Notes under the pieces: generated by a model | Database searches by the model: none | What the model was told of the DNA's origin: nothing | The model's input: the letters and a program-made list of their open reading frames with translations, nothing else | Translations under genes and position numbers: made by a program | From: Echinococcus granulosus | Lineage: Eukaryota > Platyhelminthes > Cestoda > Cyclophyllidea > Taeniidae | NCBI RefSeq assembly: GCF_000524195.1 | Contig: NW_020170399.1 | Span: 193,207 to 257,206 of the forward strand | DNA: 64,000 nt | Direction of reading: 5' to 3' | Part shown: positions 1 to 13,200 of the stretch, piece after piece | Layout: each line of letters begins with the position of its first letter | Position numbering within the stretch: position 1 is the stretch's first letter

Positions 1-2580
1 TCGGAATAGAGGCAGTGAAGGAAGTACACTTTGACTTAGTAGATAAGTAGGAGTAAATTACTGAGGCGCTAAAGCAAAGAAGTGCTCCTTCACAGGAGGT
101 GTGTTGTAACCATTTTCTTCAACGGCAAAGGGGACTACCAACTTACTCATGCTTGATGCAAAGCGCTTTTTACAGGAGGAAGACAACATTTGAGGCTTGG
201 AACATTGAAAAAAAATTTGGTTACGACGTTGGAAAAGAAGGACCTGCCTGACGCCTAAACTGTTGAACACAGCAAGGTAATAACTTCTCCCTTTCCAAAA
301 CAAAGCGTTACAGTGGGCCAATTAATGCGTACATGGCCATCCATCCAAGAGAAGAGATAAATTAAATGCTTCAATCCCCTTTACCATTGGCCAAGCAGAT
401 GAATAGGAAGGAGGCAAATTTGCCTAAACATTGAAAGAAGCCAAGTCCCCATGGCTACTGAGAAAAAGAGGCCTAACACAAACAAAATTCCCCATAGGAG
501 AATGATAAATAGATCCCCATTTAAATATTTTGTGTACTTTGGGTAACAGAGCATTCGGCTGCAGCACGTGGACAGCGTTGACTTTGAATGCTGACATATG
601 AAGGGGTAAATATTACGGGAAAATCCGTGGCACTGGTCGGAGCCAAATGGTTCGCTTCAAATGAAAATTAAGTCTAATTTTTTCAACTGTTCGGTAATAT
701 TAGGCGGACATTTGCCCAAAAGCCAACTTCAGATTAGTTTGACGCTAAAAGGACGGACACTCCACACCTTCAGTTATTCTCAAACCAATCCTACGTATGT
801 ACACATTCATGTGCAGATATAATTAGGATGCTCCTCTAGGATCTAGTGGACGGAATGCTTAAACTCGCAGATGCTTGAAGTAAAAGCGATGAAAAATAGA
901 CTCTTGCAGAAGTATTTATTTCAGATGAGGTCACCAAATAACAGTTACCTACTTATTCCCTCAGTTAGCTACAGATAATGAAGTAGACTCTCAAAGAGCC
1001 ACGCCATATAGTTTTGTACACAGAAGAATTTTATTAATCTGGACTGTGTCGGCTGGTTGAGCGAGAAATACAGGAATGCACGATGCCTGATCAGTTGAAG
1101 CTCAAGGCATGCTTTCTTCTCAAATAACGACAAGTCAGTAGGGCAGAAATAAACTTAGATGAAGCTTACAAGCGTAGGTCAAATAAAGGGCTTTTTTATG
1201 AGGCCAGGCAGTAACTTAGAGAAACCTGTGCATACAAAAAACAGCCTGAGATGCCAATGCCCAAGGGACTGCCGATGCAGTGAGTTCCCTTTCTTTCAAT
1301 TACACTTTCGCATGATAAGAATTTTACTTGCCAAGGTAGTGTACAGAGCAGATAATGGGCCCTCTTTCCAGGCACTGTAAATTAAGTATCCAGCGCAAAT
1401 TACACAAGGCAGCGACTGTGAATGGGTTGAAAGCCAGGTCCTTTCTATCAGATTAGAGTATAGTGGTTGATAAAGCGACGACTGCTTGACAGGGTAAAAT
1501 GACTGTCAATTCAGTGTATGAATCAATTTTAACTACGTAATTTGACGAAATGGTAAGCTCCTGTTAAATTACTTTTGTGAACTAAAATTGATGCTTGACA
1601 GCTTTCTTGCCTATGTATAGAAGTTACTGATGATCAACCGTTGTGATTAAATTATTATTCATTTTTAGAAATATGAGTAGTCTATTTTATCAATTTCTCA
1701 ATAGTAAGTAGTATTTAAGACTTGCTCACAGCAAACTGTGTATTTCAAGTATACTAGAGGATAAAAGAATGTTATTAAACCATGAGCATTCTTATATTTT
1801 AAGAAAGTTTTATTTAAGAGTTGCATCTTAACTCAAATCTGAGTTAACGGCGCCCTTTCACAGCTTTAGTAAATAAACAATTCTGGACTTAACAAAAAAT
1901 TTTAACTGCCGTTTAATATTTCTGCTTAACGTAGACAGAGCAAATTGGGGAAAACATAGCAAAAAAGACATTCCAAAGAGACAGAATACAGCAATGCCAG
2001 TTTCTGAAGCAGCAAAATAATTGTGTGGATGCCAATAAAAGTGGTAATAAACAAGCAAGGTGCCCGGATAAAACACTAATTAGTGAAGGGATTGCTTCAA
2101 TGGGCACTTTTAAAGTCTCCTACAAACTATTTATTCAAAAAACAGCCAGACGTCGATCAAAGAATGCCTTTAATTCTACAAGAATTCTGTACGGTCGTGT
2201 GATGTACTTATGAGGGTCAAGAAAAGGCAATGTTAGATTTTAAGGATTAATAACACCAAACACACTTAAAGAATTTAAATAATATATGGAGGAGATATCA
2301 CACATTAAAGGGATTGGGTGGTTCAAATTACCTGGGTTAATGGGTGAAAATTTCACCACTGTTTTGAAACAACTTGCTATTTGATATACCGGTTGGGTTG
2401 GGTCACTCATTTAAGTATTAGAACCAAAAATTCTATGAGAAGTACAATTTCGTAAAACTCCGACACGTAAAGGGAAAATGTCAAAGTGAATGCATTCAAA
2501 GAAGAAACTATTAGGCTGCACTTTTTAAGAAAAAGAAGGACAAAACATTTCAAGCAAGCACTACTGCGAAATTCAACTCC
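1..2580. other. Gene-poor AT-rich stretch
   Basis: No supportable gene was found here. A minus-strand open frame at 58-321 (87 codons) has a fairly protein-like composition towards its C-terminus and could be a last exon of a minus-strand gene, but no acceptor or family could be fixed. The overlapping minus-strand frames around 1858-2107 are hydrophobic and low-complexity and look like chance. No TRIM copy was recognised in this part. Confidence 0.4.
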
Positions 2581-2707
2581 CATCAATTGCTATTTGTAAA
2601 GTCTCTGAACTTTATAATCCTGAAGTAAAAAGTAGCATCGCAACTGATTAAACGCTTCATGTACACCAAAAGCAGACACGACCAACAAAACATATGGGAG
2701 AACGTAC

Positions 2708-2954
2708 CTATTGACTCAATCCGGAATCCCGGAGGAGGTTGTAGCTGGGCCCGCATCCAGCAGCTTTTCAATGTGCGAAGTGAAGCTTCATCGCCACCAA
2801 TGAGAATAACAAAGGGCTCGATGTGACCCAATAACAAGCACTTTTTCAGCGCCTGACTTAAGTAGGGGTTGGTTGTATTTGCGACATTGACATTAAGAAA
2901 GGATTTAAATACATCGTATATATTGAATGTGCGCACCGCTAATGCGAACTCTTG
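2708..2954 (-). CDS. Candidate internal exon, unknown protein (weak PACS-like hint)
   Basis: A minus-strand exon-like segment bounded by a pyrimidine-rich CAG acceptor just above 2954 and a GTACGT donor at 2707-2704. It gives 82 open codons plus one base, rich in L, V, N and A, with a hydrophobic strand ending in ILIGGD followed about 20 residues later by a PPPGF turn. That order loosely recalls the C-terminal region of PACS sorting proteins, where a (V/I)xGG strand precedes a PPDW segment, but the match is from memory and weak. Neither the upstream nor the downstream exon was found. A slightly longer exon starting at a TAG acceptor near 2998 is also possible. Confidence 0.25.
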
Positions 2955-3779
2955 CTGGAAAGCAATCGCTAAGCACCGAGTGGATGATAGTATTCCTAGA
3001 TTCATATTTTAGTGCGCAACAACTATCTATAAGACAAAGTATGCATATGACAGGAAATGCAGACCTTATCACGGGAACACAAAGAGCCGAATAAACCATC
3101 CCCGCACTGTTTAAAGTGGCACAGCGTTTGAGATGAATTTAAACGAACTATAGGTGACCCAAATATTAATTGGCTCACAGCAACATTCACTAAATCAGAT
3201 ACGAGCAAAAACAATTTTATATTTGGATCAATAGCCGTGCACTAGAATAATGTGCACAAAAATTCACATCTCTATATCCCACTTTTTTGTAAACAAATTA
3301 TCGGCAAGAAAAGTTATCTAAAGCCAATTTTGCACTCCTCCTAAAACGGTTAAAAATTTTGCCATGCTTACAAGTGACTTTTTGAAAGTGGTCCTAGTTC
3401 CTTTACCTCTTTGCCATGGTTATTCCTAGCGCTGATTTAACTTTGCAAATTCTAAATAATTTGCCCATGTATGCAAAAATCCGCGCTTGAATAATGCAAT
3501 TCCCCCAAAAAACGCCAGATTTTTATTATGTTTTTTCATACTGCGCCTGTTCATCTGCGACGAATAATTACATTGGCAACGCATACCCGTCCTTTGAGAT
3601 CGGCATAATCCGCATTCTTATCTATCAATCTTTTAGACAAAACCAATGAAATTTCAATGGTCGAGTCACAAATTAAAAAGCAATATGGCGCACTTGCATT
3701 AAATCAGCACTAACAACAAATTACATGGGGTGCTAGAGCAACTCCTTCAACATACATTCGTATGGAAAAGTGGATACAT

Positions 3780-3978
3780 TGTAGCGTCCCGGGACTCCCT
3801 GAAGACGAAAGAAGACACAATACTCGGACAGAATATATATAATCAGCACGGAAAAGGTGTCTGCGCTACTGGCATGGCCCAAAAGGCCAGCCCCACCCAG
3901 CGAGGTACAAGAGGGCTGATTCAAAGTACAAAAGTGGCGCCTCACCAATGCCGAGGGATAAACCACTATCGTATTACA
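3780..3978 (-). mobile_element. Solo LTR of the TRIM family with 4-bp target duplication
   Basis: 199 bp that begins TGTAGCG and ends GTATTACA on the plus strand. It is flanked on both sides by ACAT (3776-3779 and 3979-3982), a perfect 4-bp target-site duplication. The same unit recurs about 25 times in this window, often as a pair around a non-coding internal region. The PBS and PPT positions in fuller copies show that the element's sense strand here is minus. A lone LTR with intact duplication is the usual product of LTR-LTR recombination. It lies about 170 bp upstream of the phosphatase start codon, so it could influence that promoter. Confidence 0.85.
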
Positions 3979-4151
3979 ACATGGCTAGTGTGGCTTAAAT
4001 AAAGTTAATTCTCAAGCCCACCGGTCTTGACTTCTTCCACTGACAGAAGGAGCCTACGAAATTCCCTAACTTTGAGGAAAAATCAATAGGGTTCACGCGA
4101 CATAACGCAGAGGATACTACCGGTAGAACGGCACATCAGGATCGGTATGAT

Positions 4152-5375
4152 ATGGTAGCCGTCGACCCACAAATCTCGTTAATTGGTGAGACAACCCGTT
4201 TAAGTGATTTCATCGAAGGTGCTCCACCCCCACAGGGCGAGTTGGTGCCCGCTGTGGATAATCGTGTCCACAACCAGTCGAATACAAAAGTCTCCATCAA
4301 CAGTAATAATGAGCTGTTGGATTCCTACATATCACGGCTATGGAGGATTCGAGAAAAGGCAAATCGATCTCTAATGCTGACTAGTGATGAGATGACAAGT
4401 ATTTGTCGAAGTGTTCGCACCCTTTTCCTTACACAGCCTGGCCTTCTTGACCTTGGAGGACCGATCAAAGTTTGCGGTGACATTCACGGTCAATACGATG
4501 ACTTGCTCCGCCTATTTGAGCTCTGTGGACTGCCTGATAAAGTTAATTATCTATTTCTAGGGGACTATGTCGATCGTGGGAGACAAAGTCTAGAGACGAT
4601 TTGTCTACTTTTCTGCTACAAACTTCGTTATCCAACCCGCTTTTTTCTGCTTCGTGGAAACCATGAGAGTCAAGCGATTTCACGTATCTATGGTTTCTTT
4701 GAGGAGTGCAGAAGACGATTTTCCGTAAAGCTATGGAGAACGTTCATTGACGCATTCTCCTGTATGCCTGTAAGCGCAATAATCGAGAATCAAATATTCT
4801 GCTGTCATGGAGGCCTCTCACCAGAAATGCTTACTCCAGAGCTCACCAGTCTGGCTGACTTGAAACGCAAAATCAGGGAAATTATTCGTCCTTGTGACGT
4901 GCCGGATTGTGGACTGCTCTGTGATCTTCTCTGGTCAGATCCCTGGTACCTAGAGTCTGTGGGAGATGGCCGCGAACCTCGTGGCTGGGAGCCAAGTGAA
5001 CGAGGCGTCTCCTACATGTTTGGTCCGGACATTATCGATCGCTTCTTGGAGCGTTTCAATCTGGATCTCATTTGTCGGGCCCACCAAGTAGTGGAGGATG
5101 GGTATGAGTTCTACGCCAATCGCTCTCTTGTTACAATCTTCTCAGCGCCCAATTACTGCGGCGAGTTCGATAACGCAGCAGCGGTCTTTTGTCTAAATCG
5201 AGCAGTCCTGGCTCCGAACTACCCTTTTGACTCCACGTCTAGTCTGAGAAATCAAGAGGACGCGGAACTGGAGGGAAGCTTCCACATACTTCGCACCGAT
5301 GTTCCTGGAGGCTCGCGACCTAACGCCTCCTCGGGACTTACGACTCATCCAAATAGTGCCCAAGGACCCAAGTAG
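4152..5375 (+). CDS. PP1-type Ser/Thr protein phosphatase catalytic subunit, intronless and divergent
   Basis: A single uninterrupted 407-codon frame. It carries the full PPP-family metal and catalytic signature: GDIHGQ (109-114), GDYVDRG (137-143), GNHE (169-172), CCHGG (217-221), [12 protein letters not shown] (309-320) and [12 protein letters not shown] (331-342). It should therefore bind two metals and dephosphorylate Ser/Thr. The [12 protein letters not shown] and [11 protein letters not shown] blocks are PP1-like rather than PP2A- or PP2B-like. It differs from canonical PP1 (about 330 aa) in an N-terminal extension of roughly 50 residues, an insert near 265-280, another near 350-375, and a Ser/Ala/Asn-rich tail. 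The lack of introns next to intron-rich genes suggests an origin by retroposition. AATAAA lies at 5688. Substrate and targeting subunit cannot be read from the sequence. Confidence 0.9.
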   Translation: MVAVDPQISLIGETTRLSDFIEGAPPPQGELVPAVDNRVHNQSNTKVSINSNNELLDSYISRLWRIREKANRSLMLTSDEMTSICRSVRTLFLTQPGLLDLGGPIKVCGDIHGQYDDLLRLFELCGLPDKVNYLFLGDYVDRGRQSLETICLLFCYKLRYPTRFFLLRGNHESQAISRIYGFFEECRRRFSVKLWRTFIDAFSCMPVSAIIENQIFCCHGGLSPEMLTPELTSLADLKRKIREIIRPCDVPDCGLLCDLLWSDPWYLESVGDGREPRGWEPSERGVSYMFGPDIIDRFLERFNLDLICRAHQVVEDGYEFYANRSLVTIFSAPNYCGEFDNAAAVFCLNRAVLAPNYPFDSTSSLRNQEDAELEGSFHILRTDVPGGSRPNASSGLTTHPNSAQGPK

Positions 5376-5797
5376 GCACACACCTACGCACACGAATGCT
5401 AACAAACACCATCTTAAGTAGTTGGGTTAGTGATTTCAAGCGATTACTTCTTGAAGATTTCATTTAATCTTTATTTTCTATCTTTCAACTATGAATATTG
5501 TAGCCCAGAGTTGCTTTTCTTCCCACGGAGGATGAGGTGGACACTCAACCATTTTACAGGTGTAATGAGGGCAGGACGGCTTTTTCATTATACAGAATGT
5601 CGGCGCTTATAGAAATCACTTTATGAAAAAAAAACCTAATAGTCAAATTTGATTAAAAAATAGACTTTCAAGTAATCGAAACAGTTAATAAAGCTTTGAT
5701 GCGCCAATGCTACAACCAGTACATTTTCATTACTTGTTAGAATCTAGCACAATGAAAAGTGACCCAAGTTTTGATAAAATAAATTTCGTGATGCAAC
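5376..5797. other. 3' flank of the phosphatase gene
   Basis: AT-rich sequence after the phosphatase stop codon. It contains an AATAAA at about 5688, which would give a 3' UTR of roughly 330 nt. No further gene was seen before the TRIM fragment that begins near 5798. Confidence 0.4.
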
Positions 5798-6470
5798 TTT
5801 AGCGCCCCAGTCCTTCCTGAACTTGGAAGAAGGCGTGATACTCGGGGAGTACCTATACCGCCAATGCACAAAAGGGCTGAGGGAGCTACTGGTATGGCCC
5901 AGAGGTCATACCACCCAGCAGAAGTACAGCGGTGGAGCCTTAAGTGGCCGCGAAATTAAAACGTAGAGTTAAACAATCAAAGTATTACACAGCCCACCTC
6001 GCCTTTCTAGCGTCGTCCCTGGCGCTCTCCTTGGTTAACCTCCCTCGTCGTCCATCAAAATGTAGTTGCTGCTGCAAAGGAACCATCCACAAAATAACTG
6101 CACCAGTCACCGAATTCGCGTGCAACCGACCGCAACGTCACCGATACCCCCTAGCAATTCTTCTAAATCTGGAGTTTCGTCCTACTTTGGAACTGTGTTG
6201 AAGGAAGGGGGAAGGTGCTGGCCATCCCGTGTGTCCATTGCTAGTGGTAGGAACACTCGCCTAAAGGCAGAGTCATTTAACGAAGGACGGAGTTTAAAGC
6301 GGTTTCGTGGAGATAAGGTTTTACAGCTATTCCTCCCTGCCACTTTGTTCTCACTTCAGCGCTGCCCAGCTATACCTATCCAGGTAGTAGAATTAGAGGC
6401 GGTATCGCGTGTTCACTTAATTGACATATTCGTACAGAAGGTTCACAGTTGATGTCGCTTCAGACACCGA
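5798..6470 (-). mobile_element. Truncated TRIM: one LTR plus part of the internal region
   Basis: An LTR copy (about 5798-5989, ending AGTATTACAC) runs directly into the family's internal region, recognised by collinear similarity to copies at 21030, 42004, 51720 and 59376. The similarity stops near 6470, about two thirds of the way through, and the second LTR is missing. The open frames inside (5944-6201, 6066-6452) have no coding support. The copy sits between the convergent phosphatase and GFM1 genes. Confidence 0.75.
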
Positions 6471-7242
6471 TCCAAGTGAGAACTTGCTAAGATAAACGTT
6501 GACAAGAGAGGTTGATTTGGTTTAAGGCATTTGTTTCACCTTAGTAAACGCTGAAATGATGAGGAGGATAAGAGGAAGCACACCCACTCCGTACGTAAGA
6601 ACTGGTAAACAAGTTCTGTAGCAAAAATACTATCTGCGTACCATTGTTATCCAAAATCCAACAGTACCGAGATATGGGAAAGCACAAAAACAATTTGAAA
6701 AGGGGTAAGAGCCCCTGTCAGCAAATAGAGGCTGCATCCGTGAGGAGAGATCAAAAAAGCAAGCTCAGGAGTTTAATACTCCTGCAATTACTTACTGGGA
6801 CTAACTCCAGATGGGTGCAGCAATTCAGAGGCACTTACGAAGCCAGCGCTTGGGTTATTGGGCTATAAAGTACCTCAACTCGCTGCCATCCACATAAATT
6901 TCCCCAATGCCAACAGAAAAAGACAAAACAGAAATAAAAAACCGCCAATGAAGGTCGATCGTAAATGCAGGATTAAAGATCCATTAACTGGAGTTTAAAT
7001 TGAAGTAGAAGGAAAAACCAGTGCACAAATCCAGAGCCAGTAAACATCGCCTCCCATAAACGAGGAATGGCGCGCAAGCTCAACGACAAAGAAGTTCAAG
7101 ACCAAAACAAGAGACATCTATTCATTCAACTGCCAAATAAGATCCATCTCAAATGTCATAATTCTACTGCCTTTGACTAAGATGGGTACAGGAGTAGAAG
7201 CTGGTGATGGTCTATACATGGGGTGTTAGGTGTGAGTCTTGC
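6471..7242. other. Intergenic, 3' side of GFM1
   Basis: No gene recognised. A purine-rich segment near 6550-6960 contains short chance frames only. Because GFM1 ends at 7243 on the minus strand, part of this stretch must be its 3' UTR, but no clear minus-strand AATAAA was seen. Confidence 0.35.
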
Positions 7243-10200
7243 CTAGTTGCGCTTCTTCTTTTTACTCTTGACAGCGGCGTTGGCAACACCAGAGTTCGCC
7301 TTTCCCGCCTCAGCCTCCGCAATCACTTCCTCGATGGTGTCGCTGCGGGCGGGACAGTATTTACAGTACTCCATCGTGTACTCTCCCTTGCCTTCAGTCA
7401 GCCCTCGCAGCTCTCCTGCGTAGCCGAACATGTCGTTTAGGGGGACCTTTAAAATGCAAAAGAGTGAAACAATCAAACAACTGTTCCATGAGGATACCTA
7501 AACTCTAGGGTGATGGTATAATTAGATCTTCATGGGTACAAAAGCAGTAAGAGATACTAATATACGCGTTCAATGAACTACGTCTAGAATGCACGAGTTC
7601 TTGGCAAATTATAGTTAGTGGATAAGACATCAACATTCTCATCTTCTTACCTCAGCGACAACCCGAGCATATGCGTCACTGACATCGGTGTCCACAATGA
7701 GACCATTGCGTCGAGTCACGGAACTGAGAAGCTGGCCGTGGAACTCCACCGGTGCCGTGCATTCCACCAACATGATCGGTTCGAGGATGGTCCAGTTACC
7801 TCGCTCGAACGCTATGAGAGGAAGGTGGTATCAGTTTTAGTACTAAGTCTGAAATGACCAAACCCACTTCTACAGATCCACAAAAAACAACTTTAACGTA
7901 AGGAAATAAGAGCTGAGTGGATATGAAAACCGGCACCACTGAAATCGGCTCTAGAGCAGTTCGGTTGCATCAATCGAAGAACAAGGCAGCGAGAGGAGGA
8001 ATCAGCCAATTTAGCAAGAGTGGTGGCACTTTACACGGGCAGTGCTGAGTAAGGTGCACATATGAGAATGCCTTTTTAAAAACTCGACTGTTTTTTATCA
8101 GACTTTAATGATCCAGAGGTTCTCGTCTGAAGATCTCAAAACTCCTACTTTTGGGAAACATCAGAGCACCAAATCCTAACTATCAAGTAGTCTCCGGGTA
8201 TTTAGGACAAAGTTTTACATTGCTACTGTTTGCTGCAAAGCACGAGGACAAAAACTTACTCTGTCGCATGGCGCCTTCAGCAGCCTGTTGGAAGGCCCAG
8301 TCACTGCTGTCGACGCAGTGGTGGGCACCGTCCTGAAGTCGGAAGCGCACTCCTACCACCTTGGCACCGCACAGGCTGCCGCCGGCCTCACAGATGCCCC
8401 GGAAGCCCGTCTCGATGGCAGGGACATAGGGCTTGGGAATATTGGTACCCATTGTCTCGTCAGAGAAGAGCACTTGCGTATTCTGCTCCATCGGCAGCGG
8501 CTCCAGCAGCCCAATCACCCGACCGTACTGGCCCGCGCCGCCCGATTGCTTCTTGTGCAAGTAGTCGAAGCTGGCATAATCAAAAAAAAAGAAATAGATG
8601 TGATTTTGTTACAAATATTCTAGCCAAGGAAAGCTTTGCAAAAGATCCTTTTGAGTTGTAACTTGACAGCTGGCGAAATGGAAAACTTCTACCATTATAA
8701 TTTTTAACTAGACTGACACGAGCACACTACCGATGTATATGTGATGACAACGATAAAGAGAGAAAAGTCAAACTGAAGCAACTCACGGCACCGGTTCAAG
8801 GAGGGTCTCGCGGAAGGCGACCTTTGGCTTGCCCAGAACACAGGGTGTGTTGTACTCACGAGCCAAACGTTGAGCGTATATCTCCAAGTGCAGTTCGCCC
8901 ATGCCTGAGACCAGCGCCTGGCCACTCTCGGGATCGTGGCAAAGACGGAAGGTGGGATCCTCCTTGGTAAAACGTGCCAAACCCTTGCTGAAGCCGTCTA
9001 CGTTGTGCTTATCCACAGGTGTAATGGACATAGACACCACCGGCTCTGGAATGTACATCGACTCCTGCCAGGGTTTGACAAAGTGAATGCATATCATGTT
9101 TCTGGCCGATTGCATTTTGACAAAAGGAAATGGGAAGGTTTTGATTTCTGACGTTCTGATGCAACCGAACAATAAACCCATTTTTCTTCCTTTCAAGTAA
9201 GTTAAAACCAACATTAAATCTGCTAATTGTTAGGCCATTAGTGCTGAGAATTTCTGAGCTAATAGGAAACCTGACATTTCAGTGGTAATGTGGAGAACAT
9301 GTTACCTCTGATAGTAAGTAGTAACAATATCAGATTTAACTGATCGAAAGTAACACTTTTGACACTCCAAATGGTTAAAAAGCTAACTGTCATCCCGCAA
9401 ACGCATGGAAAGTTACACTAAGATTAATTCCTTCCGAGAATAATCCATTAATGCTTCTGCCTGTAACCAATGCTGAAAATTTAGCCCCAGCCCAATTAGC
9501 AGGTTAGTCTAGTCAACGATAACAGCGATGCAGAATTAACACAGAAACAACTGGGAAACCCCACCATGGAGAGGTTTTCCATAGGACTGCTGGGAGATAC
9601 GAGGGTGTCGCCAGAGGAGCAGTCAACGCCAAAAAGAGCGGCGATGTCGCCAGCGTAGACCGCCTCGAGATCCTCGAAGGTGTCCACATTCATGCGCCCG
9701 AGACGCGGCACCCGCACCTTCTTGCCCGTGCGAGTGATGCGCACCGACTCGCCGCGTCGTAGACAGCCCTGGTACACTCGCGTGTAAGTCAGCTGGCCGA
9801 ACTTGCTAGCCTATAGAGGGGGAGAGAAAACACCCAAGCTTAGTCTTGTGGAGTTCAAGCGTCTACTACTCTGGTCCTTTAATGTCTACTACTTCCTAAT
9901 GAAGGTGGATACGGTGCAGTTGAAGATGACCGATAGAGCAAGGACTGCCTAGTTTTCTTCCTCGTTTTTAAGGTCAACATGACTACTAGTTTTCCTAGCA
10001 TGAGGTACATCGACAAAGCGTAACCTAGTTGACTCCACTTAATTTTGACACTCAAGTAGTATATAGTTGGAAATAACACCACATCGCTTAGTTTGGAGAC
10101 TTGTTTAAAGCACTCGAGAACCTACAAATATGATTCCCTATGTCCTCAAGGCGGTACGATAGCTTGAATAGAAGAGCCCAGAGACCAATAAATGGTTGAT

Positions 10201-13200
10201 ACACGGGCCTCAGGATCCGCTTTATACAAAAGGCATTGAATTCTCTGCCAGGCCTCCCATATCACAATTAAATAAAGGCTTGGAAATGTTAACTGGATGA
10301 TGTCGACTGCTTCTGCAAGGGTGAGGTTTCAGAAACTTGCTTCTACATATTCAGTAATGAAGTAGACCAGTGAAGAGTAAATCTAGAGTTGAGGGAAATT
10401 CGAACAAACGTCAAATCGGGTTTCCGTCAAGTTCAATCCTAGTCTACAAAATATGACTGACAAACTATTTTTCTCAAATAAAATAACGTAGAAACGTCTG
10501 TAAGCTCCAGATGGATAAGTTCTAGCAACTGTTACACGATTTCGACAATTAAGGAATCGACAAAACAATGAGCGAACACTAAGGGAAATCAATCACTCAT
10601 ACGTTCAAGGTTGGTTTCTTGCTACAACAAATGAAAATAGAAGAAATTGAATAAAAATTCCAGCAAACATTGAAAAGCTTGAAAAGCTCTTGTGCCCAAA
10701 TACACACAACCCTCACATTTGCAAACAAAATACAGTATATACGATTATAAGGGTCTAACTTAAAGAACAACTTTAGCCCAGTTCTGCAAGGTAAAGAGGA
10801 AAGTAAATATCAATGATGTGATTCCGTTAAGCCATAACTACTGCTAAACAGATCCTCCTTGGCAATTCACGCGTACGGAAGTCCAAAAGTTTCAACAATA
10901 TGCTCAAAAATGAGGCAATTTGCACTGCTTGCAAAAATACCAAAACAGACAAAGATTCCGTTTCAGCCCAGAAAAAGATAGTAAAAGTGATCTAATTAAC
11001 GCATGAATGCAGTATACAGACCTCAAGTTTAAAAGCGAGACCCAAATACGGCGCATCAGATGTTCGAGACCCGTCCAAGAGAACCTTCTCCGTTTGTCTG
11101 TAGAGGTAACGGTAATAGGAGCAGTCCCACCTCAAGACAATAAAAAATAGCAAAAAGAAGACCCCACACACCCTTCCTTTTCAAGCAGGGCGTAGTTCTT
11201 GACTTCCAAGGGGTTGGGCAGGTAGTCCACCACCGCATCCATGAGGGGCTGCACACCACGATTCCTAAGTGCCGTGCCCACCAGTACCGGCGTGAAGTGG
11301 TGGGCCAGGGTAGCTCTCCGTATACCTGCCTTCAACTGCTCTACCGAGAGAGGCTCTTCTGACAGGTAGGCTTCGCCTATCTCTTCATCCGCGTTGGCCA
11401 AACACTCTGCAACACAGTGCACCAGTACCGGTAGACAGTTGTTGCTACAACTTCGTGAGTAGGGACGTGGAGAATACCTAGCTAGTCAGACACGTTAGCT
11501 ACTTGCAGAATTGTTTCACTTTTTATCAATACACTTTGGAATCATTGTTAGTTAAGTCTTAATGCTTCAAGTATTTCAGTTAGTTAGCATTACGAATGGA
11601 GTCTGGAGGTGTAAAACATTAGATGTTCAAAGGTAATCACAGAATAAGATATAAATAAAGCTGGGATAGGTTTGGGACTGTTTTAGCGTTATGCGGAACA
11701 ACCACTAGAGATTCAAATGCTTAAATGAGAGAAAGAAGTAATTTAACACCTAATTTTTTGGAGATTTCACGAATAGAACCTGAAAACTTCTTTTCAAAAC
11801 CGAATAATTTGGGATTAAGTGGAGAAAAAGCTACACTGATGAATACAAGCTATGCATTATCAATACTGATTGCTACTGGAAGTTAACCAGCTGACATACC
11901 AACAAATGCAAGTGGTAAATAAATTGGGAAAGAAGAGGGCGCGCACCAATCATTTCACTGCGACGGTCCCTTGCCTCTGCCATCATATCCTTGGGAATTT
12001 CCTCTTCACGGAGAGTCAAGCCTTGTGGCTCGTCAAAATAGATGGCCTTTTCCGTAAGGAGGTCAACTATACCCACGTTCTTTGATTCCAAGCCGATGGG
12101 GATGTTCACAAAGGCCGAGTGGTAACGCAGCTTATCGCTAAAATAGACATTTTGTGCATCGAATAAAGAAAAAAACTAAAGAGAAGTAAAGGAAAACTGG
12201 CATTACTAAAAGAGTGTTATAAGCTTATTTTCCAAGATGAATACAGAGAAAAGGGAACCCGTTGAAGTGTGCGTTGCACGGCGATCGACCACAAACGGCG
12301 GCGATTTCATAAAAAGTGGCCGAGCAGAAAATGAAAGTTAAGTGGAAATTCGATCACCAGAATTACGAGATCCTGCAGTTTATAACTATGTGAGAATGAG
12401 TGCTGTTTCATTTTTTATATCGTGGTTTCCAAAGCAATCTCAAACCTTATCGCTGCATTTATATCAATGCTCCGAATCAGTGGGATTGCTCCCAGTAGAG
12501 AAATAGTGGCGGCTTGCGCTGAGCGAAAGAAACAAAGAAATTCAAACCCATCAAGTGCACGTGAGTGAGTATCGTTGTTTAAACTTCAGCACGCTTACCA
12601 CACTCGGTACCAAACAATTTTTAGCTCAGCTCTCCTAGAAACTACCACAATGAGTAGTTCTCTCGATGTAAAGTAGTGCAACGTTTCCTCAGAAAAGGAG
12701 ATTAAGCAGCCTTCACGTTGCAAGAAACAAAAACAGAGTCATATGACAGAAGGCTCAGGAAGAAGGCAAAGCTCACCGCATTTGTTTGACTACACGATAG
12801 GGGTTGGCATCCATACGGTCAACCTTGTTGATAAAGGCCACCTTTGGAACCTGATAGCGTTTCATTTGCCTATCTACCGTAAGTGTCTGACTCTGCACAC
12901 CACCTACAGCGCAAAGAATGAGCACAGCACCGTCAAGAACACGTAGAGCACGCTCTACTTCCACTGTGAAGTCTACATGACCCGGTGTGTCAATGAGGTT
13001 GATAGTGTGACCGCGCCACGAGGTATACGTCGACGCTGATTGGATGGTAATGCCTCGCTGACGCTCCAGCTCCATTGAGTCCATCACCGCGCCAACTCCA
13101 TCCTTCCCGCGCACCTTTAAGAGGAGGAGAAAATCGGGAGAGTAAACAAGCCATGGAAGTCTTGTCATCGACAGATATCAAGCACTAACCTCATGCATTG

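Noticed and set aside
5944..6452. Plus-strand frames of 85 and 128 codons
   Set aside because: They lie within the truncated TRIM; equivalent positions in other copies have stops.
8230..8661. Plus-strand frames of 111-143 codons
   Set aside because: Antisense shadows of a conserved GFM1 exon ([11 protein letters not shown] and LQDGAHH region).
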